DNA of 64,000 nucleotides from Flavobacterium sp. HSC-32F16 (GCF_024171645.1 NZ_JALKAC010000003.1:372001-436000); one strand, 5' to 3'; positions 38,969 to 48,686 are shown, numbered from the stretch's first letter. Numbers and translations are program-made. The notes: generated by a model from the letters alone, not told the origin.

Positions 38969-39934
38969 CTATAAACTGTTATCTTTTGTAAACTGAATTA
39001 CTTCACTTAATTTACCAAATGCTATTGCTACAGCGGTATCTGCTGCACCATAATAAACAGCTAGTTTATCTTCTTCTGTATCGTGTAAAGCGGCACATGG
39101 GAAAACTACATTTGGCACATCTCCTACCATTTCATAAATCTCAGCAGGTCCTAATAAATAAGGCTGTGTTCTGTATTTAACTTTGTCTGGTGAATCAACA
39201 TCTAAAAGTGCTGAGCCCATTGCATAACGGAAACCGTTGCAGGTATTGATAACCCCGTGGTAGATCATTAACCATCCTTCATTAGTTAAAATAGGAATTG
39301 GTCCTGCTCCCACTTTTGTACACTGCCATGCACTTTTTTCAAACGGACTTGGTTTCATTACTAATCTATGTTCTCCCCAATATTTCATGTCCGGGCTGTA
39401 ACTGATCCAGATATCTCCAAAAGGCGTATGTCCGTTATCACTTGGACGGCTTAACATCGCGTATTTTCCGTTTATTTTTTGAGGGAATAAAACTCCGTTT
39501 CTGTTGAATGGTAAAAAGGCATTTTCACATTGAAAAAACTCTTTAAAGTCAAAAGTATATCCAATTCCAATTGTTGGCCCATTGTAACCATTACACCATG
39601 TAATCCAATAACGGTCTTCGATGAAAACCACACGCGGATCATATTTATAAGCAGATTCGATCATATCTGTATTACCAGACTGCATTACGATTGGTTCGTG
39701 GTTGATGTCCCAATCGATTCCGTTTTTACTAAAGCCGGCAAAAATATTCATTTGAACCGCTTTGTTATCACATCTGAAAACTCCCGCATAACCATCTCCA
39801 AAAGGAACTACAGCACTATTAAAAATACTGTTTGATGATGGTATTGCATATCTGTCGATAATTGGATTTTCAGAATATCTCCACATTACATCGTTACTGT
39901 TTTCGGGTCTGTCTTGCCAAGGAATACTGCTCAT
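38969..39934 (-). CDS. GH130 beta-mannoside phosphorylase, likely Man-beta-1,4-GlcNAc
   Basis: A 321-residue cytoplasmic protein (no signal peptide) with a five-bladed propeller and GH130 motifs: the general acid Asp in [40 protein letters not shown] and [24 protein letters not shown]130 enzymes cleave beta-mannosides with phosphate to give mannose 1-phosphate. The Bacteroides thetaiotaomicron member BT1033 acts on Man-beta-1,4-GlcNAc from the N-glycan core. With AGA, GH92 and GH20 around it the same substrate is likely here. It lies immediately downstream of the symporter, which would supply the disaccharide. Confidence 0.85.
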   Translation of the reverse strand: MSSIPWQDRPENSNDVMWRYSENPIIDRYAIPSSNSIFNSAVVPFGDGYAGVFRCDNKAVQMNIFAGFSKNGIDWDINHEPIVMQSGNTDMIESAYKYDPRVVFIEDRYWITWCNGYNGPTIGIGYTFDFKEFFQCENAFLPFNRNGVLFPQKINGKYAMLSRPSDNGHTPFGDIWISYSPDMKYWGEHRLVMKPSPFEKSAWQCTKVGAGPIPILTNEGWLMIYHGVINTCNGFRYAMGSALLDVDSPDKVKYRTQPYLLGPAEIYEMVGDVPNVVFPCAALHDTEEDKLAVYYGAADTAVAIAFGKLSEVIQFTKDNSL

Positions 39935-39983
39935 TTTTTTTGTTTTTTATTGTTTGTTTTATTGTAAAGCTTTGTCATTAATT

Positions 39984-40120
39984 TAAACACATAGAAACAT
40001 AGTTTTTGAAAACCGCATAAAGGCGTTTCACTTGCATTAACAAACATAGCTATGTATTAGAAACTAGTTTCTTTTTGTATTCTTTTATACACATTTAAAA
40101 CCTATCTTTCTATGTGTTTA
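39984..40120. repeat. 137-bp dispersed repeat, family B copy 2
   Basis: Same length and ends as the copy at 36659 (AAACACATAGAAACATAG to CTATGTGTTTAA), with differences such as CATAAAGGCG for CATAAAACGC. It is followed after 15 bases by the family A repeat. Confidence 0.8.
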
Positions 40121-40135
40121 ATTTTTTTCTCAATC

Positions 40136-40238
40136 TTGTCATTTCGAGAAACGAGAAATCGCACTAGAAATTCCGCAATCTAAATCGTCAATCTTTGTCG
40201 AGTTTCGTGTGCGATTTCTCGTTCCTCGAAATAACAAA
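40136..40238. repeat. 103-bp palindromic repeat, family A copy 2
   Basis: Close match to 35513-35616: TTGTCATTTCGAGAAACG at one end, TCGTTCCTCGAAATAACAA at the other, GAAATCGCACTAGAAATTCC in the left arm. Located between GH130 and the symporter. Confidence 0.8.
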
Positions 40239-40251
40239 CTGTATGTCTTAT

Positions 40252-42129
40252 CTAATCTTCAATTTTTCTAACCTTATCTAACCACGTAAACTTCAATATC
40301 GTAGTCGTTACTAAAAACACAATCAAAGCCGTAATTGCTTTTGGATAATCTCTGATAATAAAGAATATCGGAAGCAAAATCATGCTCGACTGCCAGATAA
40401 TTCCAATTGCACAGTTCATCATATCTTTCCAGAAATCATTGTTTTTTTCGAAAGTAAAATCTTCTGCTTTCAATTGTTTATAAACCGGCCCCCAGAATCC
40501 CCAAGGTCTTACGTTTGCATAGAATGATTTTAGAACTTCCATGTCTGTTGGTTTGCTTAAGAACGTTCCTAAAATACACCCTAAAATTGAGAAACCAAAT
40601 ATTATTGGGAACAAGTAAATGGCCTGTACTTGTGCTAAATCGTATAAAAATGATCCTTCGGTTAAACTTCCTTTTGCCTGACCTAAAGCAAATTGTAAAG
40701 AAGCAATGATTAATCCGGCGAACATTCCCCAGAAATAACCCCATCCGTTAAAACGCCACCAAATCCACTTTAGGAAATTTGCAGCAACGTAACCTCCGTA
40801 TAAAGCACTTGTAATCCAAAGCGTTAAAGAGTTGATTGAATCGGCAAAGAATCCCATGAAAACTCCTAAACCAACTACAAGGAAAGATGAAATCTGACTT
40901 ACTTTAATATAATGTGCATTTGTAGCAACCGGTTTAAAGTATTTTTTATAAATATCATTTACAATATAAGCTGGCCCAGCGTTTACAAACGCTGAAAATC
41001 CCGACATGAAAGCGGCTAATAAACCTGCTAAAAGAATTCCTTTAATTCCAACCGGAATATATAAATTGACCACTTTTGGCATTAATAATTCTAAATCAGC
41101 CCCGGTTAAACCTGTGTTGGCATTCAATTCCGGTGCTAAGTTTACCAATGCAATTACTACGATTCCGGTAATTAACAAGTATCTTGGAATAAATAAAATT
41201 AAGTTCGTAAAACCACTCATATAAGCCGCTTCTTTTACAGATTTTGTAGAAAGAACACGTTGTAAATCATAACTAGGAGTTGGCCCTGCGACACTTGCAA
41301 AGAAACCTTTGAATAATGTCATTCCGATGAAAGCACCAAACATTTTATAACCTTCTGAATCAATTAAATTATTGAAGGTTTGGAATTTATCACTCCACTG
41401 GGTTTCAAACTGCCATCCGAAGAAAACATTTTTCCACTCCTCGGTAATAACCGAATTTATCTGAAGATCTGTATAATTAATAAATGCATATCCGGCAATT
41501 AAAACTCCGGCTACAATCATGATTAAATATTGTACAACTTCTGTCGCAACGACAGAAAACATTCCGCCTTTTACGGTATAAATTGTAGTTAAAAAAATGA
41601 TAATTAAGGCGTAAGAACGTTCTGAAGTCAATAAAATTAAATCGCCATAATGAAGCGTTAAATCCCACGGTAGAATAATAGTTACAAATTTTCCGATTCC
41701 TTCGAAGAAATAAGCGATAAAACCAATTGTAGAAATAATAGCAAAAATAGCCACAATAATATGCGATGCTTTTCCGGCTCTGTCGCTGCCAAAACGGGTT
41801 AAAATCCATTCAGAACCTGTCATTACTTTTGATCTTCTAATCCAGACTGCAAGGAACATCATCACGAAAATCTGATTCCAGATTGGCCAGAGCCACATGA
41901 ACATAAAGCTTTTTACTCCATATAGAAAAAGTACTCCAATCATCCAGGAAGTTCCGGAAACATCAAACATTCCAGATCCGTTACTAAGACCTAAGAAATA
42001 CCATTTGATTGTTTTTCCGCCAAGAAAATAGTCATCTAATCCTTGTTTTGCTTTTCTTGAAATCCAAATTCCAATACTCACTGAGAGCAGAATATAAGCT
42101 ACGATTATCGATACGTCAATAATATCCAT
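40252..42129 (-). CDS. Sodium:solute symporter (SSS family)
   Basis: A 625-residue inner-membrane protein with at least 13 hydrophobic helices. It begins DVSIIVAYILLSVSIGIWIS, followed by FLGGKTIKWYFLGLSNGSGM and GMFDVSGTSWMIG, the usual SSF start. The helix with GFFASVAGPTPSYDLQRVLS and GLLAAFMSGFSAFVNAGPAY are typical of sugar symporters of this family. It imports a solute with sodium across the inner membrane. The neighbouring GH130 points to Man-GlcNAc or another N-glycan fragment or monosaccharide as cargo. The first gene of the symporter-GH130-CBM9-GHL10-AGA run; the repeats inside the run may divide it. Confidence 0.88.
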   Translation of the reverse strand: MDIIDVSIIVAYILLSVSIGIWISRKAKQGLDDYFLGGKTIKWYFLGLSNGSGMFDVSGTSWMIGVLFLYGVKSFMFMWLWPIWNQIFVMMFLAVWIRRSKVMTGSEWILTRFGSDRAGKASHIIVAIFAIISTIGFIAYFFEGIGKFVTIILPWDLTLHYGDLILLTSERSYALIIIFLTTIYTVKGGMFSVVATEVVQYLIMIVAGVLIAGYAFINYTDLQINSVITEEWKNVFFGWQFETQWSDKFQTFNNLIDSEGYKMFGAFIGMTLFKGFFASVAGPTPSYDLQRVLSTKSVKEAAYMSGFTNLILFIPRYLLITGIVVIALVNLAPELNANTGLTGADLELLMPKVVNLYIPVGIKGILLAGLLAAFMSGFSAFVNAGPAYIVNDIYKKYFKPVATNAHYIKVSQISSFLVVGLGVFMGFFADSINSLTLWITSALYGGYVAANFLKWIWWRFNGWGYFWGMFAGLIIASLQFALGQAKGSLTEGSFLYDLAQVQAIYLFPIIFGFSILGCILGTFLSKPTDMEVLKSFYANVRPWGFWGPVYKQLKAEDFTFEKNNDFWKDMMNCAIGIIWQSSMILLPIFFIIRDYPKAITALIVFLVTTTILKFTWLDKVRKIED

Positions 42130-42169
42130 TAAATTATTTGTTTGTTAGGTTAGTTACGTTTTTGTTTTT

Positions 42170-44413
42170 TTATTTTTTTGTTCCCCAGTTTTTATTTGGC
42201 TGAGGTCCCATTACAAAATGTAAAACCCCGCCTTTTAAAATCTGTTGATGTGTGATTGCTGTTTGATTGAATTCAACTCCGTTTAAAACAGCCGACTGGA
42301 TATAAAAGTTTTTATCTGAAACATTCTCTGCTTCAATTACAAACGTTTTACCTTTTTCAAGATTGATGGTCGCTTTCTCGAAAATCGGACTTCCAATTTC
42401 GTATTCTCCCGAAGCCGGATTCATTGGGTATAATCCCATTGAACTGAAAACATACCAAGCTGACATTTGTCCGCAGTCTTCGTTACCGCTTAATCCGTTT
42501 GGTGTCGTATTGTATTGTGTATCTAAAATATGACGTACCCAATATTGCGTTCTCCACGGCTGGCCCGCATGATTGAACATATACGCAATGTGGTGACTTG
42601 GTTCGTTTCCGTGTGCGTATTGTCCAATTAATCCCGAAATATCTGCCGAAACATTGTTTCCTGTAATTTCTGAACTTTCGGTAAACAACTGTTCTAAACG
42701 TTTGGTAAATAATTCATTACTTCCGTGAAGTTTGATAAAATCTTCTACATTATGAGGTACAAACCAACTGTGCTGCCATGCATTTCCTTCTGTATAATCT
42801 GTGTGTTCTCTGTGATTAGAATGTTTTGGGTCGAAAGGTTCATTCCAAGATTTTCCGTCTTCAGATTTTCCTCTCATGAATCCTGTTTTTGGATCAAATA
42901 AATATTGATAGGCCTGAGAACGTTTTAAGAAAAATTCATAATCGGCATTTTTTCCTAAAGCTTTTGCCATTTGTGCCACACACCAATCATCATAAGCATA
43001 CTCTAAAGTAATTGTAACCGATTCGTCTAATAAATTATAAGGTATATAACCGTATTTTTTGTAGAAATTTAAACCACGCTCGTCCTGCATCATTGTGGTT
43101 TTCATAGCCTCAAATGCTTTTTCTGCATCGAAACCTTTTATACCTTTTAAGTATGCATCAACAATTACCGGAATGGAATGGTAACCTGTCATTGTATTCG
43201 TTTCATTGGCGTATAGTGTCCAAACCGGTAATATTTTTTTGGTATCGTAATACGCTAACATTGAGTTTACAATATCTGAGGCTTTGTCTGGTGCCAGCAA
43301 AGTCAATAAAGGATTTTCGGCTCTAAAAGTATCCCATAGTGATAAGGTCGAATAAGCGGTATAATCTTTTGCTGTAACAATTTGATCATCCTCTCTCCTA
43401 AATTGACCGTTTTTATCACTATAGGTTACAGGGGCAACTTGTGCGTGATACATCGCAGTATAGAAAATCGTTTTTAACGAATCTACTGGAGTTTCAACTT
43501 TAATTTTGCTTAATGCTTTATTCCAAACAGAAGAAGCTTCTGATTTTGTATTGTCGAAATTGGCTTTTTCTCCATCTAAATTATCTTTGGCATTGGCCAC
43601 ACTTACAGATGACAATGCTACTTTTACAAATAATTCATCTGAGTTTTTCGGATCAAAAAATAATTGTGCCGATGTATTTTCGGATTCTGCTTTTTTAGTA
43701 TTAACAATTTGTTTGTCAGCAGTTAAAACTGATTCTGTAATTGGTTTTGAAAACTTAGCAACAAAAAATACTTTTTGGTTTAATGCCCAGCCTTTACTGT
43801 ATCGATAACCGCTAATGGTATATTCGTCTTCAATTGTAATTCCGGTTTTTAAGGCTTTGTCCCAGTTTATGGCAAATCCTAAATCGACAACTACTGATTG
43901 TTTGTCGTTTTTTGTAAAAGTGTACTTATGATAAGCTGTTCTTTGTGAAGAAGTTAATTCTACATTGATCTTAGGATCCTTAAGAAAAACCTGGTAAGAA
44001 CCTGGTGCTGCTTTTTCGTTAACATGACTGTAAAATGATTTATAAGGTAATTGATCTCTTGAAGTTGTTTTTAATGTTAAATCGACTTTTTTGTTTGTCG
44101 GCATAAATAAAATATCTGCCAAATCGCCAATTCCTGTTCCGCTTAAGTGCAAATGACTAAACCCAGAAACGATAGAATCTGAGTAATGATAGCCAGAACA
44201 CCAGTCCCAGCTTGAGATTCCGTTATCAGGACTTACTTGTAACATTCCAAAAGGAACCGTCGCTCCGGGATACGTATGACCGTGTCCACCTGTTCCGATA
44301 AAAGGATCAACATGGTTTACAAAAATATTTTCTTGATTATTATTTTTGTATGACTTTATTTTACAACTTGTAACCAAAATTACAAATAAAGCAGGCACGA
44401 GAAATTTCTTCAT
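42170..44413 (-). CDS. GH92 exo-alpha-mannosidase (copy 2), lipoprotein
   Basis: About 747 residues from the ATG at 44413 (a TTG three codons upstream is less likely). Lipoprotein signal (LFVILVTSCKIKS). GH92 pattern: VDPFIGTGGHGHTYPGA, STLSLWDTFRAENPLL, YTEGNAWQHSWFVPH and GNEDCGQMSAWYVFSSMG. It differs clearly from copy 1 (26094), which lacks the lipid anchor and has a different N-terminus (FIGTSNFGAAFPG), so the two probably attack different alpha-mannose linkages. It is transcribed divergently from the LytS kinase, sharing a 120-bp region that may carry the response-regulator site. Confidence 0.92.
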   Translation of the reverse strand: MKKFLVPALFVILVTSCKIKSYKNNNQENIFVNHVDPFIGTGGHGHTYPGATVPFGMLQVSPDNGISSWDWCSGYHYSDSIVSGFSHLHLSGTGIGDLADILFMPTNKKVDLTLKTTSRDQLPYKSFYSHVNEKAAPGSYQVFLKDPKINVELTSSQRTAYHKYTFTKNDKQSVVVDLGFAINWDKALKTGITIEDEYTISGYRYSKGWALNQKVFFVAKFSKPITESVLTADKQIVNTKKAESENTSAQLFFDPKNSDELFVKVALSSVSVANAKDNLDGEKANFDNTKSEASSVWNKALSKIKVETPVDSLKTIFYTAMYHAQVAPVTYSDKNGQFRREDDQIVTAKDYTAYSTLSLWDTFRAENPLLTLLAPDKASDIVNSMLAYYDTKKILPVWTLYANETNTMTGYHSIPVIVDAYLKGIKGFDAEKAFEAMKTTMMQDERGLNFYKKYGYIPYNLLDESVTITLEYAYDDWCVAQMAKALGKNADYEFFLKRSQAYQYLFDPKTGFMRGKSEDGKSWNEPFDPKHSNHREHTDYTEGNAWQHSWFVPHNVEDFIKLHGSNELFTKRLEQLFTESSEITGNNVSADISGLIGQYAHGNEPSHHIAYMFNHAGQPWRTQYWVRHILDTQYNTTPNGLSGNEDCGQMSAWYVFSSMGLYPMNPASGEYEIGSPIFEKATINLEKGKTFVIEAENVSDKNFYIQSAVLNGVEFNQTAITHQQILKGGVLHFVMGPQPNKNWGTKK

Positions 44414-44534
44414 ATAAAACAACCTTAATTTAACTTTAAATTTAAATAAACTGACTTTTTATTAAAACTTATTTAGACGGACAACATATAAACTTAGATA
44501 AACATCAAAAAAAGTCACAAAACATCCTCATATT

Positions 44535-45593
44535 ATGAATTTCAATTCTAATAAATTATATCGCGTACCATTGTATTATCATGTGGTTTTTTGGCTGACT
44601 TATTTCTTATTTAATACTTTTAGGTGGGGAAGCTATTTTAACAATTATTGGTATTCAATAAAAACCAACTTGCTTGGTTTCCCAATTCACATGACACTTT
44701 GTTATTTGAATATCCTCATTTTCATGCCATATCTGGTGTACCGAAAAAAGTATTTTTTGTATATGCTCGCCGTTTTATCTGCCATATTTGTTATGGTATT
44801 GATAAAATTTAACCTTACTTATCTCTTAATCACACATGAAGTATGGCCCGAAGGTCCTGAAACAATTGATAAACTTACCTTAAATTATACGATTGATATG
44901 ATGATGGGAGAATTGTATGTAATGACTTTTGTTACGGCAATCAAAATCACTCTGGATTTTTTGAAAGAACAAAAAAGAGTAACCGATTTAGAGAAATCAC
45001 AACTGGAAACAGAATTGCTTTTCCTGAAATCACAGATTTCCCCACACTTTTTCTTCAATACTTTAAACAACATCTATTCTTTATCTGTAGAAAAATCAAA
45101 TAAAACACCAAAGATTGTCTTAAAACTATCGGAATTAATGCGTTACATGCTTTATGATACAAGTGGTAAAAAGCAAAGTTTAGAAAACGAGATTCTATGC
45201 ATTCAAAACTACCTTGATCTGGAGCGAATTAGAAATGATGATCGCCTGGAAGTAAACATGGAAGTTTCAGGAGATATTCATGATAAGGAGATTTCTCCGG
45301 TGATTTTACTGACTTTTATTGAAAATGCCTTTAAACACGGCGTAAACAAAAACACAGGAAAAGTAAAGATTGACATTAAATTCAAGGTAAAAGATGATTT
45401 TCTATACTTTACAATTTCAAATCCAACGCCAGAAATTACGCAGCATCAGGATAATTTTAACAAGTCAAGTGGTATAGGGATCGAAAATGTAAAAAAAAGA
45501 CTGGAATTAGGATATAATAAAAGTGACTATAAGCTTTTATTTAAAAATAAAAAGAATATTTTTGTCGTGAAGCTGGTGATTAAAGTAACCTAA
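44535..45593 (+). CDS. LytS-type sensor histidine kinase
   Basis: A 352-residue protein with four hydrophobic segments in the first 140 residues. Then a His_kinase (LytS/YehU) dimerisation block with phospho-acceptor His (about 171) in LKSQISPHFFFNTLNNIYS, and an ATP-binding domain with FIENAFKHGVNKN and GIGIENVKKRLELGY. Pairs with the LytTR regulator 68 bp downstream. It probably senses a signal at the cell envelope. Position inside the glycan locus, divergent from GH92, suggests it controls part of it, though PULs are more often run by hybrid two-component or ECF/anti-sigma systems. Confidence 0.9.
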   Translation: MNFNSNKLYRVPLYYHVVFWLTYFLFNTFRWGSYFNNYWYSIKTNLLGFPIHMTLCYLNILIFMPYLVYRKKYFLYMLAVLSAIFVMVLIKFNLTYLLITHEVWPEGPETIDKLTLNYTIDMMMGELYVMTFVTAIKITLDFLKEQKRVTDLEKSQLETELLFLKSQISPHFFFNTLNNIYSLSVEKSNKTPKIVLKLSELMRYMLYDTSGKKQSLENEILCIQNYLDLERIRNDDRLEVNMEVSGDIHDKEISPVILLTFIENAFKHGVNKNTGKVKIDIKFKVKDDFLYFTISNPTPEITQHQDNFNKSSGIGIENVKKRLELGYNKSDYKLLFKNKKNIFVVKLVIKVT

Positions 45594-45661
45594 ACACCAC
45601 TTTTCCTCGTATATAAGTTTACCTGCTAGATTATTCGCTCAAATAACATAAGATTATAGAA

Positions 45662-46375
45662 ATGAGAATAAAATGTTTGATTATTGATGACGAGCCATTG
45701 GCAATCAATGTTATAAAAACCTATTTAGAGCCACTTGAAAATTTCGAGGTAATAGATACTTTCAGCAATCCAATTGAAGGCTTGAATTTCCTGAAGAACA
45801 ATAAAGTGGATGTTATTTTTCTTGACATCAATATGCCTGTTCTTGACGGAATTAATTTTATTAAAAGTCTTGAAAATCCGCCTTTACTTGTAATTACGAG
45901 TGCTTATAGTCAGTTTGCACTAGAAACTTATGAATTGGACGTTTTAGATTATCTGGTAAAACCAATCGAATTTCCAAGATTGATGAAAACGTTGAATAAA
46001 ATCAGTAAAAGATTAGAAAACAAAGCTAGTTCTCCGCAGGAAAGCAATCCAGACAGCCCTTTTATATTCGTAAAAATTGACAAAAAAAGAATGAAGAAGA
46101 TATTCTTCAACGAAATTCTGGTTATCGAAAGTTTAAAAGACTATTTAAAAATAAATACCTTAACAGGAAAATACATAATTCACAGCACTTTATCTGACTT
46201 TACGGATTTACTGCCGGAAAAAAACTTCATAAGAATTCATAGATCCTACACTATCGCAATCGACAAAATCGACGCCGTTGAGGGAAACAGCATTGAAATT
46301 GAAGGACTTAGATATGTTATTGGAAGATCGTATATCGATCATGTAAAACAGAGAATTTTAAATTCTTCTATATAA
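45662..46375 (+). CDS. LytTR-family response regulator
   Basis: A 237-residue protein. Receiver domain with acidic pair (LIIDDEP), phospho-acceptor Asp (about 55) in VIFLDINMPVLDG, and the KP motif (LVKPIEFP). LytTR DNA-binding domain at about 135-235 (NEILVIESLKDYLKINTL, FIRIHRSYTIAIDKID). It works with the upstream kinase. LytTR proteins bind pairs of short direct repeats; no such pair could be picked with confidence in the divergent region. Confidence 0.92.
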   Translation: MRIKCLIIDDEPLAINVIKTYLEPLENFEVIDTFSNPIEGLNFLKNNKVDVIFLDINMPVLDGINFIKSLENPPLLVITSAYSQFALETYELDVLDYLVKPIEFPRLMKTLNKISKRLENKASSPQESNPDSPFIFVKIDKKRMKKIFFNEILVIESLKDYLKINTLTGKYIIHSTLSDFTDLLPEKNFIRIHRSYTIAIDKIDAVEGNSIEIEGLRYVIGRSYIDHVKQRILNSSI

Positions 46376-46381
46376 GTATTT

Positions 46382-46517
46382 AACCGCAAAGAGCGCTAAG
46401 ATTTACGCAAGGTTCGCAAAGTTTATTCACAAAACTTTGCGGACCTTTTTTTATATTCCTTTTTAGATCAAGCAAAAAAACTTAGCGTCTGCGTAAATCC
46501 TAACGCTCTTTTCGGTT
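46382..46517. repeat. Nested palindrome with terminator, convergent region
   Basis: Outer arms AACCGCAAAGAGCGCTAAG (from 46382) and CTTAGCGTC...CGGTT (to 46517) enclose an inner hairpin: GGTTCGCAAAGTTT pairs with AAACTTTGCGGACC (46411-46445) and a T7 run follows, a good terminator for the response-regulator gene. AACCGCAAAG/CTTTGCGGTT arms recur at 54921-54988. Confidence 0.7.
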
Positions 46518-46542
46518 AAACTACGCCACGTATAAAAACAAA

Positions 46543-46575
46543 AAAAATGCAGCCAACCACGGCTGCATTTCAAAA
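46543..46575 (-). terminator. Terminator of the nagB-like gene
   Basis: AATGCAGCC and GGCTGCATT form a stem with a 6-nt loop (AACCAC on the plus strand), and an A-run on its left gives a U-tract for minus-strand transcription. It lies about 60 bp after the stop codon of the deaminase fusion. Confidence 0.85.
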
Positions 46576-46632
46576 CTTGGTAACTAACCAAATAAACCAC
46601 ATGAAATAGTTTATTATATTTTAAAGATTTTC

Positions 46633-48546
46633 TTAGAAGAAATATCTCTTGAAAGCTTCAATTGCAGAGTAATCTGCCAAACCTAAAGCGTGATATTTTT
46701 CTGCAGTTAATCTGTTTCTGTCTTCTGCTCTAATCCAGAATTCCCTGCTGTCATCACCCTGGAACATTACACCGTCTTTTTGAGACTGGTGATAGAAAAT
46801 CGCGTGACGTTTTTTCAACACCTGATCCGGACTCATTGGAACCGCCATTTCAATTTGGTACGTTTCCCATTCGTGCCAAGCACCTCGGTACAACCAAACC
46901 CAGCATTCATCCATAAAACTTTTGTGTTTCAATCGTTTCAAAGCTTCAAACAAACTGTCCAGACACACTTTGTGCGTACCGTGCGGATCTGCTAAATCTC
47001 CTGCTGCGTAGATTTGATGAGGTTTTATTCTTTCGATGATATCGCACATTATTTCGATATCAGCCTCACCAAGATTATTTTTCTTTACCGTTCCCGTTTC
47101 ATAAAAAGGAAGATCAAGGAAGTTTACATTAGAATCCGGCAAACCTAAATAACGTGTTGCTGCCAAAGACTCACTTCTTCTAATCAAACCTTTTAATTTT
47201 CTAACTTCTAATGAATCGATATCATTGCTTTTTTTGTTTTTCAAAAAGTCAATAATCTTTTCAGCATCAGCAGAATTATTGTTTAGCGCTTTTGTAATTT
47301 CAGCAAACTTTAAAGCTTCCTGATTCGAAACCGCAATATTTCCAGAAGTTTGATATGCAATATGAACATCGTGCCCCTGCTCTACCAATCTGTCAAAAGT
47401 TCCTCCCATTGAGATAACATCATCATCAGGATGCGGACTAAAAATGATAATTCTTTTTCTTTCCGGAGTTGCACGTTCTGGTCTGTACGTATCATCGGCA
47501 TTAGGTTTTCCGCCTGGCCATCCCGTAATAGTCTGCTGCATTTTGTTGAACATTTTAATATTCAAATTATATGCAGTTCCTTCTTCGGTTAAAACGCTGG
47601 ACATTCCATTATCATTATAATCCTTGTCTGTCAGTTTTAAGAAAGGTTTTTTAGTCAATTCACTTAACCAAGCCACTGCTTTTAATTTCAATTCGTCTGT
47701 CCAGATTACAGATTTTACTAACCAAGGCGTTTTTACTCTAGTTAATTCTGATGAAGCTTCGGTATCTAAAACAAAAGTTGTGTTGTTGTGCTGTTGTAAA
47801 TACGTGGCCGGAACCCTAGATGAAATTTCACCTTCAATTGTTTTCTTTATAATTTCTGCCTTGCTGATTCCCCATCCAAGAATTACAATTCTTTTGGCAT
47901 TTTTTACCGTACCAATTCCCATTGTAATCGCTTTTCTAGGCACATTATCAATTCCTAAAAATGATGATGCTGCATCAACACGCGTTAAGTGATCTAATGT
48001 AATGCTTCTGGTTCCTGAATTTACGTGAGATCCCGGCTCGTTAAAACCGATATGTCCCGTTCTTCCAATTCCAAGAAGCTGAAAATCCAATCCGCCGTAA
48101 GCCTTAATCTTCATTTCATAATCGATACAATACTGCTGAAGATCTTCATTACTGATATTTCCGTCAGGAATATTGATATTTTGAGGCAAAATATTAACGT
48201 GATTAAAAAGATGCTCATGCATGAAATACCAATAACTTTGAATATCATTTTTATCCATTGGATAATATTCATCCAAATTGAAAGTTACTACGTTTTCAAA
48301 ACTTAAACCTTCTTCTTTATGAAGACGAACTAATTCTTCATATACTTTTATCGGAGAAGATCCAGTTGCCAAACCTAAAATACAAGGTTCGTTTAACTCT
48401 TCTTTTCTCTGAATTATATTGGCTATTTCCTGAGCTACTAAAATCGAAGCCTCTTTAGACGAATCAAAAATTACATTATGTATCTTTTCAAAACGCGTTT
48501 CTTCGAATTTTCCTGCTTCTTTGAAATTTATACTTTCTTTAATCAT
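46633..48546 (-). CDS. nagB: Glucosamine-6-phosphate deaminase fused to PIG-L-type deacetylase domain
   Basis: A 637-residue cytoplasmic protein. Residues about 20-290 are NagB-like: LGLATGSSPIKVYEEL, FNLDEYYPM (base Asp near 92), GIGRTGHIGFNEPGSH (His near 165). Residues about 360-620 are PIG-L/LmbE-like with the zinc motif FSPHPDDDVISMGG (about 370-383) and PHQIYAAGDLADPHGTH. NagB turns GlcN6P into fructose 6-phosphate and ammonia. The PIG-L family deacetylates GlcNAc derivatives, so the fusion may act on successive steps, but this is inferred. Bacteroidota often carry this long form. It takes up the GlcNAc released by GH20 and AGA. Confidence 0.88.
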   Translation of the reverse strand: MIKESINFKEAGKFEETRFEKIHNVIFDSSKEASILVAQEIANIIQRKEELNEPCILGLATGSSPIKVYEELVRLHKEEGLSFENVVTFNLDEYYPMDKNDIQSYWYFMHEHLFNHVNILPQNINIPDGNISNEDLQQYCIDYEMKIKAYGGLDFQLLGIGRTGHIGFNEPGSHVNSGTRSITLDHLTRVDAASSFLGIDNVPRKAITMGIGTVKNAKRIVILGWGISKAEIIKKTIEGEISSRVPATYLQQHNNTTFVLDTEASSELTRVKTPWLVKSVIWTDELKLKAVAWLSELTKKPFLKLTDKDYNDNGMSSVLTEEGTAYNLNIKMFNKMQQTITGWPGGKPNADDTYRPERATPERKRIIIFSPHPDDDVISMGGTFDRLVEQGHDVHIAYQTSGNIAVSNQEALKFAEITKALNNNSADAEKIIDFLKNKKSNDIDSLEVRKLKGLIRRSESLAATRYLGLPDSNVNFLDLPFYETGTVKKNNLGEADIEIMCDIIERIKPHQIYAAGDLADPHGTHKVCLDSLFEALKRLKHKSFMDECWVWLYRGAWHEWETYQIEMAVPMSPDQVLKKRHAIFYHQSQKDGVMFQGDDSREFWIRAEDRNRLTAEKYHALGLADYSAIEAFKRYFF

Positions 48547-48584
48547 TTGCCTGATGTTCTAATTATTTAGTATAAAATTAAATA

Positions 48585-48597
48585 TTACATAATGTAA
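48585..48597. promoter_or_regulatory. Palindromic operator candidate upstream of nagB
   Basis: TTACAT-A-ATGTAA, a perfect 6-bp inverted repeat about 39-51 bp upstream of the fusion-gene start codon. It could be a regulator site in the promoter; the regulator is unknown. Confidence 0.3.
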
Positions 48598-48686
48598 ATA
48601 ATCAAAAATTCGACTAATAACCTGTTACCTTCGCTATAGGGCAAAATTGGTAACTTTAAGCAAAAACATTACAAATCAAAAAGCGG

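Noticed and set aside
40478..41809. Extra ORFs within the symporter gene
   Set aside because: They are alternative frames of the membrane protein with no independent coding signs.
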